A DNA stretch of 64,000 nt from an uncultured Verrucomicrobiae bacterium (GCA_938005615.1 CALLMV010000023.1:1-64000); one strand, 5' to 3'. Counted from the stretch's first letter, positions 19,903-30,138 are shown. Translations and numbers: made by a program. Notes: generated by a model not told the origin, from the sequence alone.

Positions 19903-20655
19903 TTAGTTAGTGATCACTGTATCGCCAACCGCCGGAAGCGACTTGCCAAAGAGGCGTATGACATCGCCGAATGAGCGGCGGTTTTCAACCGTTGTCACCC
20001 GGACTTGGGCAATGGGCTGGTCACCACGGACGACTGTGACTTGGGAATTCTGTGCGATATCGTCATTTTGGCCGAGATTGAAGGTGATGAAGTTCCACTG
20101 TCCATCAACAGCAATGATGCGACCTTCCAAGCCGGGGGGATTAATGCCACTCGTAAGACGTGCAATACGTTTTTCGAGGTCTGCACGCGTCCGCTGTGCG
20201 GATGCTAGGGCGTCTTGGAGTCGCTCCTTGTCCGAACTGAGGGAGGTGATTTCGTCTCTCATGCGTTGGATTTCGGTGGCAAGGTCTTGACCGGAGACAC
20301 CACCAGCGGGGAGTTGGGCAAGCTGGGCTTTCATGTTGTCGAGTTCGTTTTTTGTAGTACGGAGTTCGGTCTCGAGGTTGGAGGCTTTATCGTTGGCAGC
20401 TCGAAGATCTCTTTCTGTGCTGTCGAGTTTGCTTTGGGTATCTGCGAGATCTTTGCGTGTGGTCTCCAAGGTGCTTGTAGTGGTTGCAAGCTTCTCCTCA
20501 GTATCCTTGAGTTTGTTTTGGGTGTTTTTTAGATTATTTTCAGTCGTGGCTAGGGTGGCTTCTGTATCTTTGAGTTTGGTAGACGTCTGGAAGGCCAACA
20601 CGACAACGATTATTGAAATGACTGCTGCTGCGATAGAGGCAATTTTTGTGGGCAT
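19903..20655 (-). CDS. membrane-anchored coiled-coil protein
   Basis: N-terminal TM (ISIIVVVLAFQT), long heptad region (TKLKDTEATLATTENNLKNTQNKLKDTEEKL), globular C-terminus. Confidence 0.75.
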   Translation of the reverse strand: MPTKIASIAAAVISIIVVVLAFQTSTKLKDTEATLATTENNLKNTQNKLKDTEEKLATTTSTLETTRKDLADTQSKLDSTERDLRAANDKASNLETELRTTKNELDNMKAQLAQLPAGGVSGQDLATEIQRMRDEITSLSSDKERLQDALASAQRTRADLEKRIARLTSGINPPGLEGRIIAVDGQWNFITFNLGQNDDIAQNSQVTVVRGDQPIAQVRVTTVENRRSFGDVIRLFGKSLPAVGDTVITN

Positions 20656-20760
20656 AGTTTTATCCTTTAGGCTAAGTTTGAAGAAACAAATTCGCTTATG
20701 TCAACAATGATTATGATTTGTTTCATAATTGTTACTTTTGGTGCTCGAAAGCGGCGTCTC

Positions 20761-22221
20761 TTAGCGGGATTGAAGAGAAGCAGGCGGACCTGTGACGCCG
20801 GAGAGGCCCAAAGGTATGATGGTGATGTGATTTGCCTCGGGTAGTATGATTTGGGTGGTATCTTGATAATGGCGAACGAGCCTTGCCCGCCCGTCGCGAA
20901 TGATGACAAACCAGCGAACGGAGGTACGCGAGCTGGGTTGGATAGTCACTTCGACACCTTGAGCAAGGTGTCTGGCCCGAATTTTTGGGCGTTCTGGGCG
21001 CTCACCTTTACTTAGCCAGGGCGTGGGTGGAACAGTAGCAAAATTTCTGTATGGCCCGTTACGAAGCGTTTCGCGGATACCGCCTTTGTTTTGCCTCAGA
21101 GGTGTCCAATGCCAAAGGAGATGGCCCGAGGAAGTGGGAAGGTGGGTTGTAGTACTGATTTGTTCTGCGATGTGTGCAGCGTTGCGGTCGCGCCCAATCC
21201 TGTCTATTGCCAGGCCTGGCCAGAGGTGTTTTCGACGCACGTTTTCTGAACTCCACCAGCGCAAAAGGGTGTCGTAGTCTTGTGCTCCGCCTCTTGGCCA
21301 GTAGAGCTGGGGAGAAAAGTAGTCTAACCAACCTTCCCGTAGCCAGCGCCGGGAATCTGCGGAGAGATCTACGTAAGCATCAAGGCCAGCTTCGATTTGA
21401 GCGGGTACACCAGGTCGCCAGATTCCAAACGGACTAATGCCGACTTTGACCCAGGGTTTAACGCGTTGGACAGCAGGTTTTAGTCGCATGATAAAGTCGT
21501 TCACGTTGAGGCGGCGCCATTCCTCGCGCTGCGTTCCTCTTCCGTGTATTCTCCATGTTTCCGTATCAGGGAAAGGCGTTGTCTTACCACGGTTTTTTAA
21601 AGGATATGGGTAGAAATAATCATCCAAGTGTATGCCATCCACATCGTAGTTGCGCACGACTTCCACGATTGATTCAATCACCCAGTCGCGCACGGCGGGA
21701 ATACCCGGATCCATCCAGGAAAGTCCCCCATAGCGCCTCACCCACTCTGGTCTTCTTTGGGTAACGTGCTGCTCATTTGGGGGGCCTGATGAGCTGACTC
21801 GCGCCCGGAAAGGGTTAAACCACGCGTGGAGTTGAAGGCCCGCAGCGTGTGCCTCGCGAATTGCAAATGCAAGTGGATCATACCCCGGATTAACACCTTG
21901 GCGACCGCTGAGATATTCTGACCAAGGTTCGCGAGACGAACGGTACAACGCGTCGGCAGTTGGTCTCACCTGAAGGATGATCGCGTTAAAACCCGTGTCT
22001 GCTGCTACACGAACGATGTTTCGAAATTCTTCCCGCTGCTGGTCTGCGCTTAATCCTGGCTGCGAAGGCCAGTCCAAGTTGTAAACCGTGGCTACCCACA
22101 GCCCACGAAACTCTTCTCGGGGCGGTTGTTGGTGATTGTTGGTATCAAAAAACTTTTGGGCACTGAGACTGTTAGTGATGCTTATTAAAGCCAAAACTGT
22201 CCAGCATCTAGAGATATTCAT
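20761..22221 (-). CDS. exported glycoside hydrolase family 10-like protein (DUF187/GHL10)
   Basis: From Met45 of the ORF: signal peptide, EEFRGLWVATVYNLDWPSQPG, DGIHLDDYFYPYP, KVGISPFGIWRPG. Confidence 0.85.
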   Translation of the reverse strand: MNISRCWTVLALISITNSLSAQKFFDTNNHQQPPREEFRGLWVATVYNLDWPSQPGLSADQQREEFRNIVRVAADTGFNAIILQVRPTADALYRSSREPWSEYLSGRQGVNPGYDPLAFAIREAHAAGLQLHAWFNPFRARVSSSGPPNEQHVTQRRPEWVRRYGGLSWMDPGIPAVRDWVIESIVEVVRNYDVDGIHLDDYFYPYPLKNRGKTTPFPDTETWRIHGRGTQREEWRRLNVNDFIMRLKPAVQRVKPWVKVGISPFGIWRPGVPAQIEAGLDAYVDLSADSRRWLREGWLDYFSPQLYWPRGGAQDYDTLLRWWSSENVRRKHLWPGLAIDRIGRDRNAAHIAEQISTTTHLPTSSGHLLWHWTPLRQNKGGIRETLRNGPYRNFATVPPTPWLSKGERPERPKIRARHLAQGVEVTIQPSSRTSVRWFVIIRDGRARLVRHYQDTTQIILPEANHITIIPLGLSGVTGPPASLQSR

Positions 22222-23120
22222 AAGCGACCTGAAGCGACTGAATTCTCTGCCGCCTTGATGGTGTTGGCCATGAGCATAGCGATTGTCATCGGCCCGACAC
22301 CGCCCGGATTGGGTGTTATTGCACCAGCGACTGTTCGTACTTCTTCCTGGCACACATCACCGACCAAACGGTAACCGCGTGGACAGCTTTGATCCTCTAC
22401 ACGGTTCACACCAACATCGACAACCGTAGCACCCGGTCTCACCATATCAGCTCGTACGAACTCCGCCTGTCCCATCGCCGCCACAAGGATGTCCGCCCGA
22501 CGGCAATGTTCTGGCACTCCGCGGCTGCGTGAATGCACTAGAGTCACAGTGGCATCTGCCTCTTTTGATTTTTGGCACAACATGGCTGCCAGCGGTTTGC
22601 CCACGATATTTCCCCGCCCTAGTATGACAACATCCGCCCCTTGTATGGGTACTCCACAACGTACTAACAACTCTACGATTCCTGCAGGCGTGCATGGTCG
22701 GAAACCGCAGGCGTCTCCGAGCAAAAGCTTCCCCATATTTTCGGGATGGAAGCCGTCGACATCCTTACTTGGGTCCACACTGGCGAAGACCCGCTGCTCG
22801 CAAATATGCCTAGGTAACGGAGCCTGCACCAAGATTCCGTGCACTGACGCATCCTCGTTCAGAGTCGCTAACAGGGAGATCAGGTCCCTCTCGCTCGTGG
22901 AATTTTTCAAGACGATGGTCCGAGAGCTAATACCTAATTCTTTCGCTTTTTTTTCCTTCATCTCGACGTAAGCTCGTGATGCTGGGTCCTCCCCCACACG
23001 CACAAAAACCAAGCCCGGCACAACTCCGTTAGCTGACAAAAGCGAAATACGCTCGCGCGTCTCAGCGTGAATTTGATCGGCCACTAACTTCCCATTAAGC
23101 ACAACAGCAGACATCGCCAA
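22218..23120 (-). CDS. folD: methylenetetrahydrofolate dehydrogenase/cyclohydrolase
   Basis: VGEDPASRAYVEMKEKKAKELGI, DVDGFHPENMGKL, PCTPAGIVELL, GRGNIVGKPLA; 4-bp overlap with the downstream gene. Confidence 0.96.
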   Translation of the reverse strand: MAMSAVVLNGKLVADQIHAETRERISLLSANGVVPGLVFVRVGEDPASRAYVEMKEKKAKELGISSRTIVLKNSTSERDLISLLATLNEDASVHGILVQAPLPRHICEQRVFASVDPSKDVDGFHPENMGKLLLGDACGFRPCTPAGIVELLVRCGVPIQGADVVILGRGNIVGKPLAAMLCQKSKEADATVTLVHSRSRGVPEHCRRADILVAAMGQAEFVRADMVRPGATVVDVGVNRVEDQSCPRGYRLVGDVCQEEVRTVAGAITPNPGGVGPMTIAMLMANTIKAAENSVASGRL

Positions 23121-23178
23121 GAACTATGCAGAAACCACGCGCTGCGCCAACACATCAAACTCGTCGCTGGCCAGTAAA

Positions 23179-24324
23179 TCATGATCGTGATGACCTCCAA
23201 AAAAGGTACACACCCAAACTTTGGAAAACCAAATTTGGCGACCAGATCAACAGCTCCGGAAAGATCGCCCCGTGTTCCTTAAAGCTTTCCGCAAACACGA
23301 TCAGAAAGTAATAACCAAACGAAATTGCAAAGCTTAATGCAAAGCCCACGCTTGTCTCTCTCCTGTGCGAGTGCACCGCCAGCGGGATTCCCACAAGCGC
23401 CAGAGTTAAAGGTCCAAGCGAAGCAGCCACGCGCTTTTGAATCTCTGTCAACATCGGTGCAAAGTTAAAATTATCCGCTGCTGTTCTGCCCAAAAACACA
23501 CGCCCGATCAACTCATCTAACCGAAGCGAGGAAAGACCGCGTCGCTCCTCCATCTGATCTCGCAAAGGCTCGAGCGGTATGCGCACCGGTGCCTCCTCAA
23601 AGCGTGTGCCTGCGTTTATCAAAGTCACATCCCGAGGCTGGTTCTTGTCGCGTTCATCCACGCGCACTCCGTGCAGACTCAAAAGGATACCCTCCCCGGA
23701 TGCATCCGCCTCTACGACGGCCCGCAGTGCCCTCAGAGAACGCACCACTCTATCATCGGGGCCTAACTCCCACACATGAACATTTCTCAAGTGCGGCCCT
23801 TGTTTTTCCTCCACCCAGATACGCAAACCCGGGAACACACTCAACACCTGCCCTGGCTCGAACATTGCCGTGGGTGTTCGCTCTGCTAGCGTCAAACCCA
23901 TAAGCCGCAATCTTGCATCTGCCCACGGCGCCACCGTCGTGCTCATCAAGAGGCAGATCCCGCTTGCGCCAGCTGCTGTCAGCACCACGGGTGCCGTCAA
24001 CCATGCCAGAGAGATCCCCGCTGCACGAGCCGCCACCAACTCGCTGTCCGAACTCATGCGGCCCAGAGCGATCATGATCCCCGTCAACAAACTCCAAGGA
24101 ATAGTGAAAATTAGCGAAAACGGAATCAGCAGCAGAAAAATCTCCAGCATGTACCATAGTGGTACTTCACTGCTAACTAGCAGGTGGAAAAACCGTGTCA
24201 TCACATTACCCACCACCAGTACAAAAGTCAGCAAGCCCAGTGTGATTCCAGCTGTGCGCAACACCGAACTCAACAAATACCAGCGGAGAATCGCCATCAG
24301 CAAGGATACAGCCCCACGAGCCAC
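23179..24324 (-). CDS. LptF/LptG family LPS export permease
   Basis: Multi-TM; ILRWYLLSSVLRTAGITLGLLTFVL, RMSSDSELVAARAAGISLAWL typical of YjgP/YjgQ. Confidence 0.85.
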   Translation of the reverse strand: MARGAVSLLMAILRWYLLSSVLRTAGITLGLLTFVLVVGNVMTRFFHLLVSSEVPLWYMLEIFLLLIPFSLIFTIPWSLLTGIMIALGRMSSDSELVAARAAGISLAWLTAPVVLTAAGASGICLLMSTTVAPWADARLRLMGLTLAERTPTAMFEPGQVLSVFPGLRIWVEEKQGPHLRNVHVWELGPDDRVVRSLRALRAVVEADASGEGILLSLHGVRVDERDKNQPRDVTLINAGTRFEEAPVRIPLEPLRDQMEERRGLSSLRLDELIGRVFLGRTAADNFNFAPMLTEIQKRVAASLGPLTLALVGIPLAVHSHRRETSVGFALSFAISFGYYFLIVFAESFKEHGAIFPELLIWSPNLVFQSLGVYLFWRSSRS

Positions 24325-24505
24325 AATATCAACACATCAACAGGTACATCGCACCAAAAATTTAATTTTGTAGCAAATAAGCACAGCAACATTAAAACAT
24401 TAAAATATTGTAATGTAATAATGTATTACCAGGATACATTACACACATCAAACAAAGTCCACTCCTCGCTTGCCCGAGCAGTTGGTGTGATGCATAACAC
24501 CGTGC

Positions 24506-25447
24506 ATGCCTAGAACACTCGTCACCGGTGCCGCAGGATTCCTCGGTTCACACCTCTGCGAACGCCTCCTGGCCGAGGGCCACGAAGTCATCGCCATGGA
24601 CAACCTCCTCACCGGAAACATCGACAACATCGCCCACCTTTACGACCGCGAACAATTCAAATACATCAAGCACAACGTCACCGAATACATCTTCTACCCT
24701 GGCCCGCTCGACTACATCTTCCACTTCGCCTCCCCCGCCAGCCCCATTGATTACCTTGAGCACCCCATCCCCACGCTCAAAGTCGGCGCCCTCGGCACGC
24801 ACAACGCCCTGGGCCTGGCACACGCCAAGAAGGCCAAGTTCCTCCTCGCCTCCACCTCCGAGGTGTATGGCGATCCGCTCGTGCACCCGCAACGAGAAGA
24901 CTACTGGGGCAATGTGAACCCGATCGGCCCGCGCGGCGTTTACGACGAAGCCAAGCGCTTTGCCGAAGCCATCACCATGGCCTACCATCGCAGCCACGGC
25001 CTGCGCACCCACATCGTGCGCATCTTTAACACCTACGGGCCTCGCATGAGGCTGCGCGACGGGCGTGTCGTCCCCGCCTTCATTGGGCAGGCCCTACGAG
25101 GTGAAGACTTGACCGTGTTTGGTGACGGTAAACAAACGCGCAGCTTCTGCTACGTGAGTGACCTGATTGATGGCATCTATCGCCTCTCGCAGAGCGACTA
25201 CCACGAGCCGGTGAACATCGGCGACCCGACGGAACTCACCGTGCTACAATTTGCCGAAGAAATCCTCAGGCTCACCGGGTCAAAATCCAAAATCGTCCAC
25301 AAACCCCTGCCTGTGGACGATCCCAAGCAACGCCGGCCCGACATCTCCCTGGCCAAGCGCGTTTTGGGCTGGGAGCCGCGCGTCCCGCTCTCTGAAGGCC
25401 TGGGCAAGACAATTGAGTATTTCAAGACCAAGGTGGGCGGAAGCTGA
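24506..25447 (+). CDS. UDP-glucuronate decarboxylase (UDP-xylose synthase)
   Basis: [92 protein letters not shown]. Confidence 0.94.
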   Translation: MPRTLVTGAAGFLGSHLCERLLAEGHEVIAMDNLLTGNIDNIAHLYDREQFKYIKHNVTEYIFYPGPLDYIFHFASPASPIDYLEHPIPTLKVGALGTHNALGLAHAKKAKFLLASTSEVYGDPLVHPQREDYWGNVNPIGPRGVYDEAKRFAEAITMAYHRSHGLRTHIVRIFNTYGPRMRLRDGRVVPAFIGQALRGEDLTVFGDGKQTRSFCYVSDLIDGIYRLSQSDYHEPVNIGDPTELTVLQFAEEILRLTGSKSKIVHKPLPVDDPKQRRPDISLAKRVLGWEPRVPLSEGLGKTIEYFKTKVGGS

Positions 25448-25769
25448 TCCGGATCTAATCACTGTAAAACGTGGAACTTGAAGGCGTGTTATTAATATCG
25501 TTGCTGGCCTGCCGGGAGCTGCAGATTTAGATTGTCTTTAAAAATTACTATATAAGAATCTTTTAATATTGAGTAATTAAATTTTTAAAACTCAGTAATG
25601 CGTTTCGATAAAAAATCAGAAAACTATTGAATTAAGTATTGAATTAAAATATTGTAATATTGATATATATTGATATGTTTTAATATTATTAGCAGCAAAT
25701 CGATATCTGTTCCCGGGATAAGAATTTCCTCGCTCACAGTGCTAAGCAAGAGGGAGTGGCCGCTGCGTG

Positions 25770-27017
25770 TTATTTACGCCCAAGCAGGACCTTCGCCTCG
25801 TAGTTTTTAATGTGTTCCGGAAGTTCGATATCTGTGGGCATATTGTGCCTGCGGCAAAACTCTTCCCAAACTGCCGACCAGGGGAGGCTTTTAGCGGCTT
25901 CATGCAGCATGAGGCGGGTGGTGTAGTCGCCTGCTGCCTCGGCGGTGCGGAGGCGATCACGGGGCTCAAGCAGCGCGATGAGGAGTGCTTTTCTTGCAGC
26001 TCGAGCGCCGATTACCCATGCGGCGATCCGGTTGATGGAGGCATCAAAATAATCCAGGCCGATGTGGACGCGATCTAGAGCGGCGCAGCGGACAATTTCT
26101 CGCATAATGTCGATCGTGGGATCATCGAGTAGCACGACATGGTCGCTGTCCCAACGAATTCCTCGGGAAACATGGAGCAGCAGTCGCGGCAGGAAAAGCA
26201 GGGCAGAGGAGATTTTATCGGCCAGACTTTCCGTGGGGTGAAAGTGGCCCGCATCGAGACAGAGTGTGATCTGTTTCTGGACAGCGTAGGATAGGTAGAA
26301 TTCATGACTGCCAGCTACGTAGCTTTCCGAGCCGATGCCAAAGAGTTTGCTTTCCACGGCATCAATGTTGTACGTGTTGTCGCAAGGGGCGGCGAGGATT
26401 TGATCGAGGCTGTCACGCAGCCTCGCCCGGAAGCTCAGGCGGTCTGCAGGCAGGTCCTTCATGCCATCGGGTATCCAGATGTTGGTGATGCAGGGGTTGG
26501 CGAGCGCACGGCCGATATGTTCACCGATCTGGCGGCACTGGATGCAGTGGCGGATCCAAAATTCGCGGATTTTGCGCTCGGGGTGGGTGAGGGTGAGTCC
26601 GCTGGCGGCGTTGGGATGAGCAAAACAAGTGGGGTTGAAGTCCATGCCCAGAGACCGTTCTGAGCACCAGGAAATCCAGCTCGCGAAGTGTTCTGGGCCT
26701 ATGGCGTCGCGCTCCACCCGCCCGGAGGAGAAGTCGCCATAGATGGCGTGAAGATTCAGGCGATGGGCTCCTGGGAGCAAAGCCAACGCGGCATCCAAGT
26801 CGGCGCGCAGTTCTGAGATGTCACGTGCGCGGCCCGGGTAGTTGCCCGTGACAGCTAAGCCCGAACCGGAGATGTCACCGCTTCGTTCGAACCCCCTCAC
26901 ATCATCGCCTTGCCAGCAATGGAGGGCGATGGGCGTGCGAGCGAGTGTGGTAAGTGCAGATTCGACATCTACGCCTAGGGAGGTGTAGGTTCTTATGGCA
27001 AAGTCAAAAGATGTCAT
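25770..27017 (-). CDS. rhaA: L-rhamnose isomerase
   Basis: PIALHCWQGDDVRGFE, GNYPGRARDISELRADLDAAL, RLNLHAIYGDF, LCLDAGHFHPTESLADKISS. Confidence 0.95.
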   Translation of the reverse strand: MTSFDFAIRTYTSLGVDVESALTTLARTPIALHCWQGDDVRGFERSGDISGSGLAVTGNYPGRARDISELRADLDAALALLPGAHRLNLHAIYGDFSSGRVERDAIGPEHFASWISWCSERSLGMDFNPTCFAHPNAASGLTLTHPERKIREFWIRHCIQCRQIGEHIGRALANPCITNIWIPDGMKDLPADRLSFRARLRDSLDQILAAPCDNTYNIDAVESKLFGIGSESYVAGSHEFYLSYAVQKQITLCLDAGHFHPTESLADKISSALLFLPRLLLHVSRGIRWDSDHVVLLDDPTIDIMREIVRCAALDRVHIGLDYFDASINRIAAWVIGARAARKALLIALLEPRDRLRTAEAAGDYTTRLMLHEAAKSLPWSAVWEEFCRRHNMPTDIELPEHIKNYEAKVLLGRK

Positions 27018-27084
27018 CTGTGTATTATTATAATTTATTGGGTAGTGTCAGTAACAAATTTCATGTCTGGCGGGGTTTTATTTG

Positions 27085-27795
27085 TTAAAGGTTCCAACCG
27101 CCGGAGACGATGATGTGTGAGCCGGTGATGTATTCGGTATTTGGTTCAAGCAGTGGGCGGATGGCACGCCAGATGTCGTCGCACGATCCAAATCTTCCAG
27201 CAGGAATCTTGGGCGCTGTGTCGAGATCTATGCTGTTATCGAGAATACCTGGCGAAACCATGTTGATGGTGACTCCATGAGCGGCCTCGCTGCGGGCAAA
27301 TGTGTGCATGAGCAGGAGCAGGCCGGTCTTGCCGATGTGATAAGAGAGGGAGAGTTGCCGTGCAGTGAGTTTGCCCGCTGCAGAATCGCCGATGAGAATG
27401 ATGCGGCCACGCGACTGACGCAGCAAAGGCAGGCAGGCTCGCGTGGCGAAGTACGCGGCGCTGATTGTGCTGGAAATGCCAACGTCCCACTGCTCTTGAG
27501 TGAGTTCGGCAGAAGCGACTGGTTGGTATGTACCCGCGTTGTTGATGAGTACGTCGAGCTGGCCGTGTGAATTGGCGATTTCTTGTGCGAGTTGCTGTGC
27601 ATCGCAGTCACGCGAGAGGTCGGCCCGGTGAGCGGTGTGTTGCGGGCCGAGGCCAGCGGCTAGTTCGCGAGCTACCGAGATATTTTTATGGGCATGAAGC
27701 GCGAGCGTGTATCCGGTTGAGGCCAGGCAGTGTGCGAGGTGGGTACCAAGGCCACCGGGGCGACCGGCTCCTGTGATGAGGGCAATTTTTTTCAT
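27085..27795 (-). CDS. SDR family oxidoreductase (pteridine reductase/FolM-like)
   Basis: ALITGAGRPGGLGTHLAHCLA, LDVLINNAGTY, LSYHIGKTGLLLL, ITGSHIIVSGGWNL. Confidence 0.82.
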   Translation of the reverse strand: MKKIALITGAGRPGGLGTHLAHCLASTGYTLALHAHKNISVARELAAGLGPQHTAHRADLSRDCDAQQLAQEIANSHGQLDVLINNAGTYQPVASAELTQEQWDVGISSTISAAYFATRACLPLLRQSRGRIILIGDSAAGKLTARQLSLSYHIGKTGLLLLMHTFARSEAAHGVTINMVSPGILDNSIDLDTAPKIPAGRFGSCDDIWRAIRPLLEPNTEYITGSHIIVSGGWNL

Positions 27796-27899
27796 TTAGT
27801 TGAACATGCTACTGCAAGCCACGGCGTGCGGGAAGGTCAAGTTGTGCTGCTGCTCAAGCGGGTATTGCAATTGAGGCAGTTTCGTATGATGCTCTTATC

Positions 27900-28844
27900 A
27901 TGTCCTGCAGTCTGCATTCGCCGTCGCTACTTCAGAACGCACCCGCCCGGCTGGGGGTGGAGCAAAGAGAGGATGGCACGACTAGAAAGCCTTCATGGCT
28001 GAAAGTGAAGCTGCCGACTTCTCCGGTTTTTCAGTCGACCACTGATCTGGTACGCGATCTACGCCTCAACACCGTCTGCGAGGAGGCAAAGTGTCCGAAT
28101 CGTTGGGAATGCTGGTCTCGTGGGTCGGCCACTATCATGATCGCTGGGCAGCAATGTACTCGGGCGTGTAAATTTTGTGCAGTGGGAACGGCCAGACCGG
28201 GCCCCTTGGAAGCGGACGAGCCGGAGCGTGTCGCCGAGGCTGCAGTGCGGATGGGCTTGAGGCACATCGTCATCACTATGGTAGCCCGAGATGATTTGCC
28301 TGATGGGGCTGCAGGGCATGTGGCCCGCACGATCAAAGCAGTGCGCAGGGCAAAACCCGGCATCGTTGTTGAAGTGTTGGTTAGTGACTTTCAGGGCAGG
28401 CTGCGCGATGTGGAAATGGTGGTGGACGCGGGACCGGACATCTACAATCACAACGTAGAGACTGTTCGGCGGTTGACTCCTACTGTGCGCCACCGCGCGA
28501 CTTACGATCGTTCTCTGATGGTGCTAGCACACGTCAAGGCACTCAACTCCAGGATGGTGACCAAAAGTGGAATCATGCTCGGGCTGGGCGAGACGGGTGA
28601 GGAAATCCGAATCACTTTGCAAGACATCAGGTCAGTTGGTTGCGAGATTGTCACTTTGGGGCAGTACTTGCAGCCGAATAAAGAGCTTTTGCCAGTAAAA
28701 TCGTGGGTGACACCTGAAGAGTTCGAAGCCTGGGAAATTTATGCGAAAAGCCTCGGTTACAGGTACGTGGCCTCTGGTCCCCTGGTGCGATCCTCTTACT
28801 ATGCCGATGCTGTGCGTATTGAGCAGTTGGCTAGCAGTTCTTAA
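27900..28844 (+). CDS. lipA: lipoyl synthase
   Basis: LNTVCEEAKCPNRWECW, TIMIAGQQCTRACKFCAVGTARPGPLEADEPERVAEA, RSSYYAD. Confidence 0.96.
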   Translation: MSCSLHSPSLLQNAPARLGVEQREDGTTRKPSWLKVKLPTSPVFQSTTDLVRDLRLNTVCEEAKCPNRWECWSRGSATIMIAGQQCTRACKFCAVGTARPGPLEADEPERVAEAAVRMGLRHIVITMVARDDLPDGAAGHVARTIKAVRRAKPGIVVEVLVSDFQGRLRDVEMVVDAGPDIYNHNVETVRRLTPTVRHRATYDRSLMVLAHVKALNSRMVTKSGIMLGLGETGEEIRITLQDIRSVGCEIVTLGQYLQPNKELLPVKSWVTPEEFEAWEIYAKSLGYRYVASGPLVRSSYYADAVRIEQLASSS

Positions 28845-28878
28845 GCAGCCTGCTTTTTAATCTTCCTAGCAGACGGTA

Positions 28879-30063
28879 TTGCGCCTTGAATGGAGCATGG
28901 CCGATGAAGTGACATTGTTAAGAGCGCGTGCTCTTGCACCCTGGGCACAAACGGTGACAGATAGTCGCGGACGTGAAACTATTGAGGAGGTACCCGCCTT
29001 TCATGACGAATTCTCTTTCGATATTTCCAAAATTCTCGGCTCTCAAGCATGGCAGAGCTTGGGCGGAAAATTCCTGAGGATTGGCGGCGGAGGCCCCAGT
29101 CTCGCCCAAATCGCACAATCTGCCGCTGAGATGGCACGCCTGATCGCCCGCGTGCTGCACTGCAATGAGGAATTAACCACTGCAGCAACTCTAGCGCATT
29201 TCTTGGGCATGGCCCCCGGTGGTCATCTTGGCAGACGGACCCTGGAATGGATGATGCGGCCCCATGGAGAATACTCCGTTTTGGGACAAGCGCTGCGCGT
29301 TTTAGAAGAGGTTGAGGTCATCCACCCAGATTATAATGGATTGAATTTGAGTTGGGAGATACGGGAAGCACTGGGAGCCACAAGGCCTGGCAGCGGGCGC
29401 GTGGATGTACAGTTAGGCTTTGCGCCAGAATCTGTTTGTGTTGAAGCGCAGGTAGCCCGGGTGGGTGTTCATTTGGGGATGTTTCTAGCAATGCTCGAAC
29501 ATGGTTTTGCGAGCAGTTTGGTGTTCTCTGAGATGTTGGAGGAGTGTTCCCTCTGGAGATGGGCCGAGACTTCGGTAGCGAAAGAATACAGAAGGGTGGA
29601 AGATAGAAGGAGTCTGCCACTTTGTTTTAAGCGCATTCAAGACCGCATCATCAGCGAGGTTTGCCGTGACTCACTTGAGAAACTGGAAACCACAGCACCT
29701 GGTAGCGCAGACGCAGTAAGAAAGACTCCGATTTCTTTTGTTAAGCTCCCGTCATCTACTCTCTCAGAAATTCAGGCCGTTGATGAAGTAGTGCGTACGC
29801 AAATATTCTATGCCAGCGATGATGCGCGTATTCGCACTAAACAAATGGAACGCTACAACCAGTTGTTTGAATTGCTGGTGCATAACACAACGCTACTTGG
29901 GCCGCATGCGGGACATAGACTGAAAAAACAAACTGCACAGCGCGTAGTCTGCGATCAGTGGTGCATGATGAACGACCATGCGCTTAATGAAATGGTGCAG
30001 GATCTGCTGGGTCTGGATTCAGAGCAATACATTGTTCAAAGCTCCCTGCCCATCCAGACATAA
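28879..30063 (+). CDS. dGTPase-related protein with degenerate HD motif
   Basis: Overall dGTPase layout (SKILGSQAWQSLGGK, ARVLHCNEELTTAATLAHFLGMAPGGHLGRRTLEWMM, NGLNLSWEIREAL) but HD ligands replaced. Start may be at internal ATG 28897. Confidence 0.75.
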   Translation: MRLEWSMADEVTLLRARALAPWAQTVTDSRGRETIEEVPAFHDEFSFDISKILGSQAWQSLGGKFLRIGGGGPSLAQIAQSAAEMARLIARVLHCNEELTTAATLAHFLGMAPGGHLGRRTLEWMMRPHGEYSVLGQALRVLEEVEVIHPDYNGLNLSWEIREALGATRPGSGRVDVQLGFAPESVCVEAQVARVGVHLGMFLAMLEHGFASSLVFSEMLEECSLWRWAETSVAKEYRRVEDRRSLPLCFKRIQDRIISEVCRDSLEKLETTAPGSADAVRKTPISFVKLPSSTLSEIQAVDEVVRTQIFYASDDARIRTKQMERYNQLFELLVHNTTLLGPHAGHRLKKQTAQRVVCDQWCMMNDHALNEMVQDLLGLDSEQYIVQSSLPIQT

Positions 30064-30138
30064 ATTGTTCCAAGAATTTTTTTTCGGTCATCTCAAGCTG
30101 GTCTTTTCACTCCCAACTCTTCTGTCAGCATTGCGGCG

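Noticed and set aside
25448-25769. CRISPR-like or tandem array in the AT-rich spacer
   Set aside because: Repeated ATATTGATAT words but no regular repeat-spacer structure.
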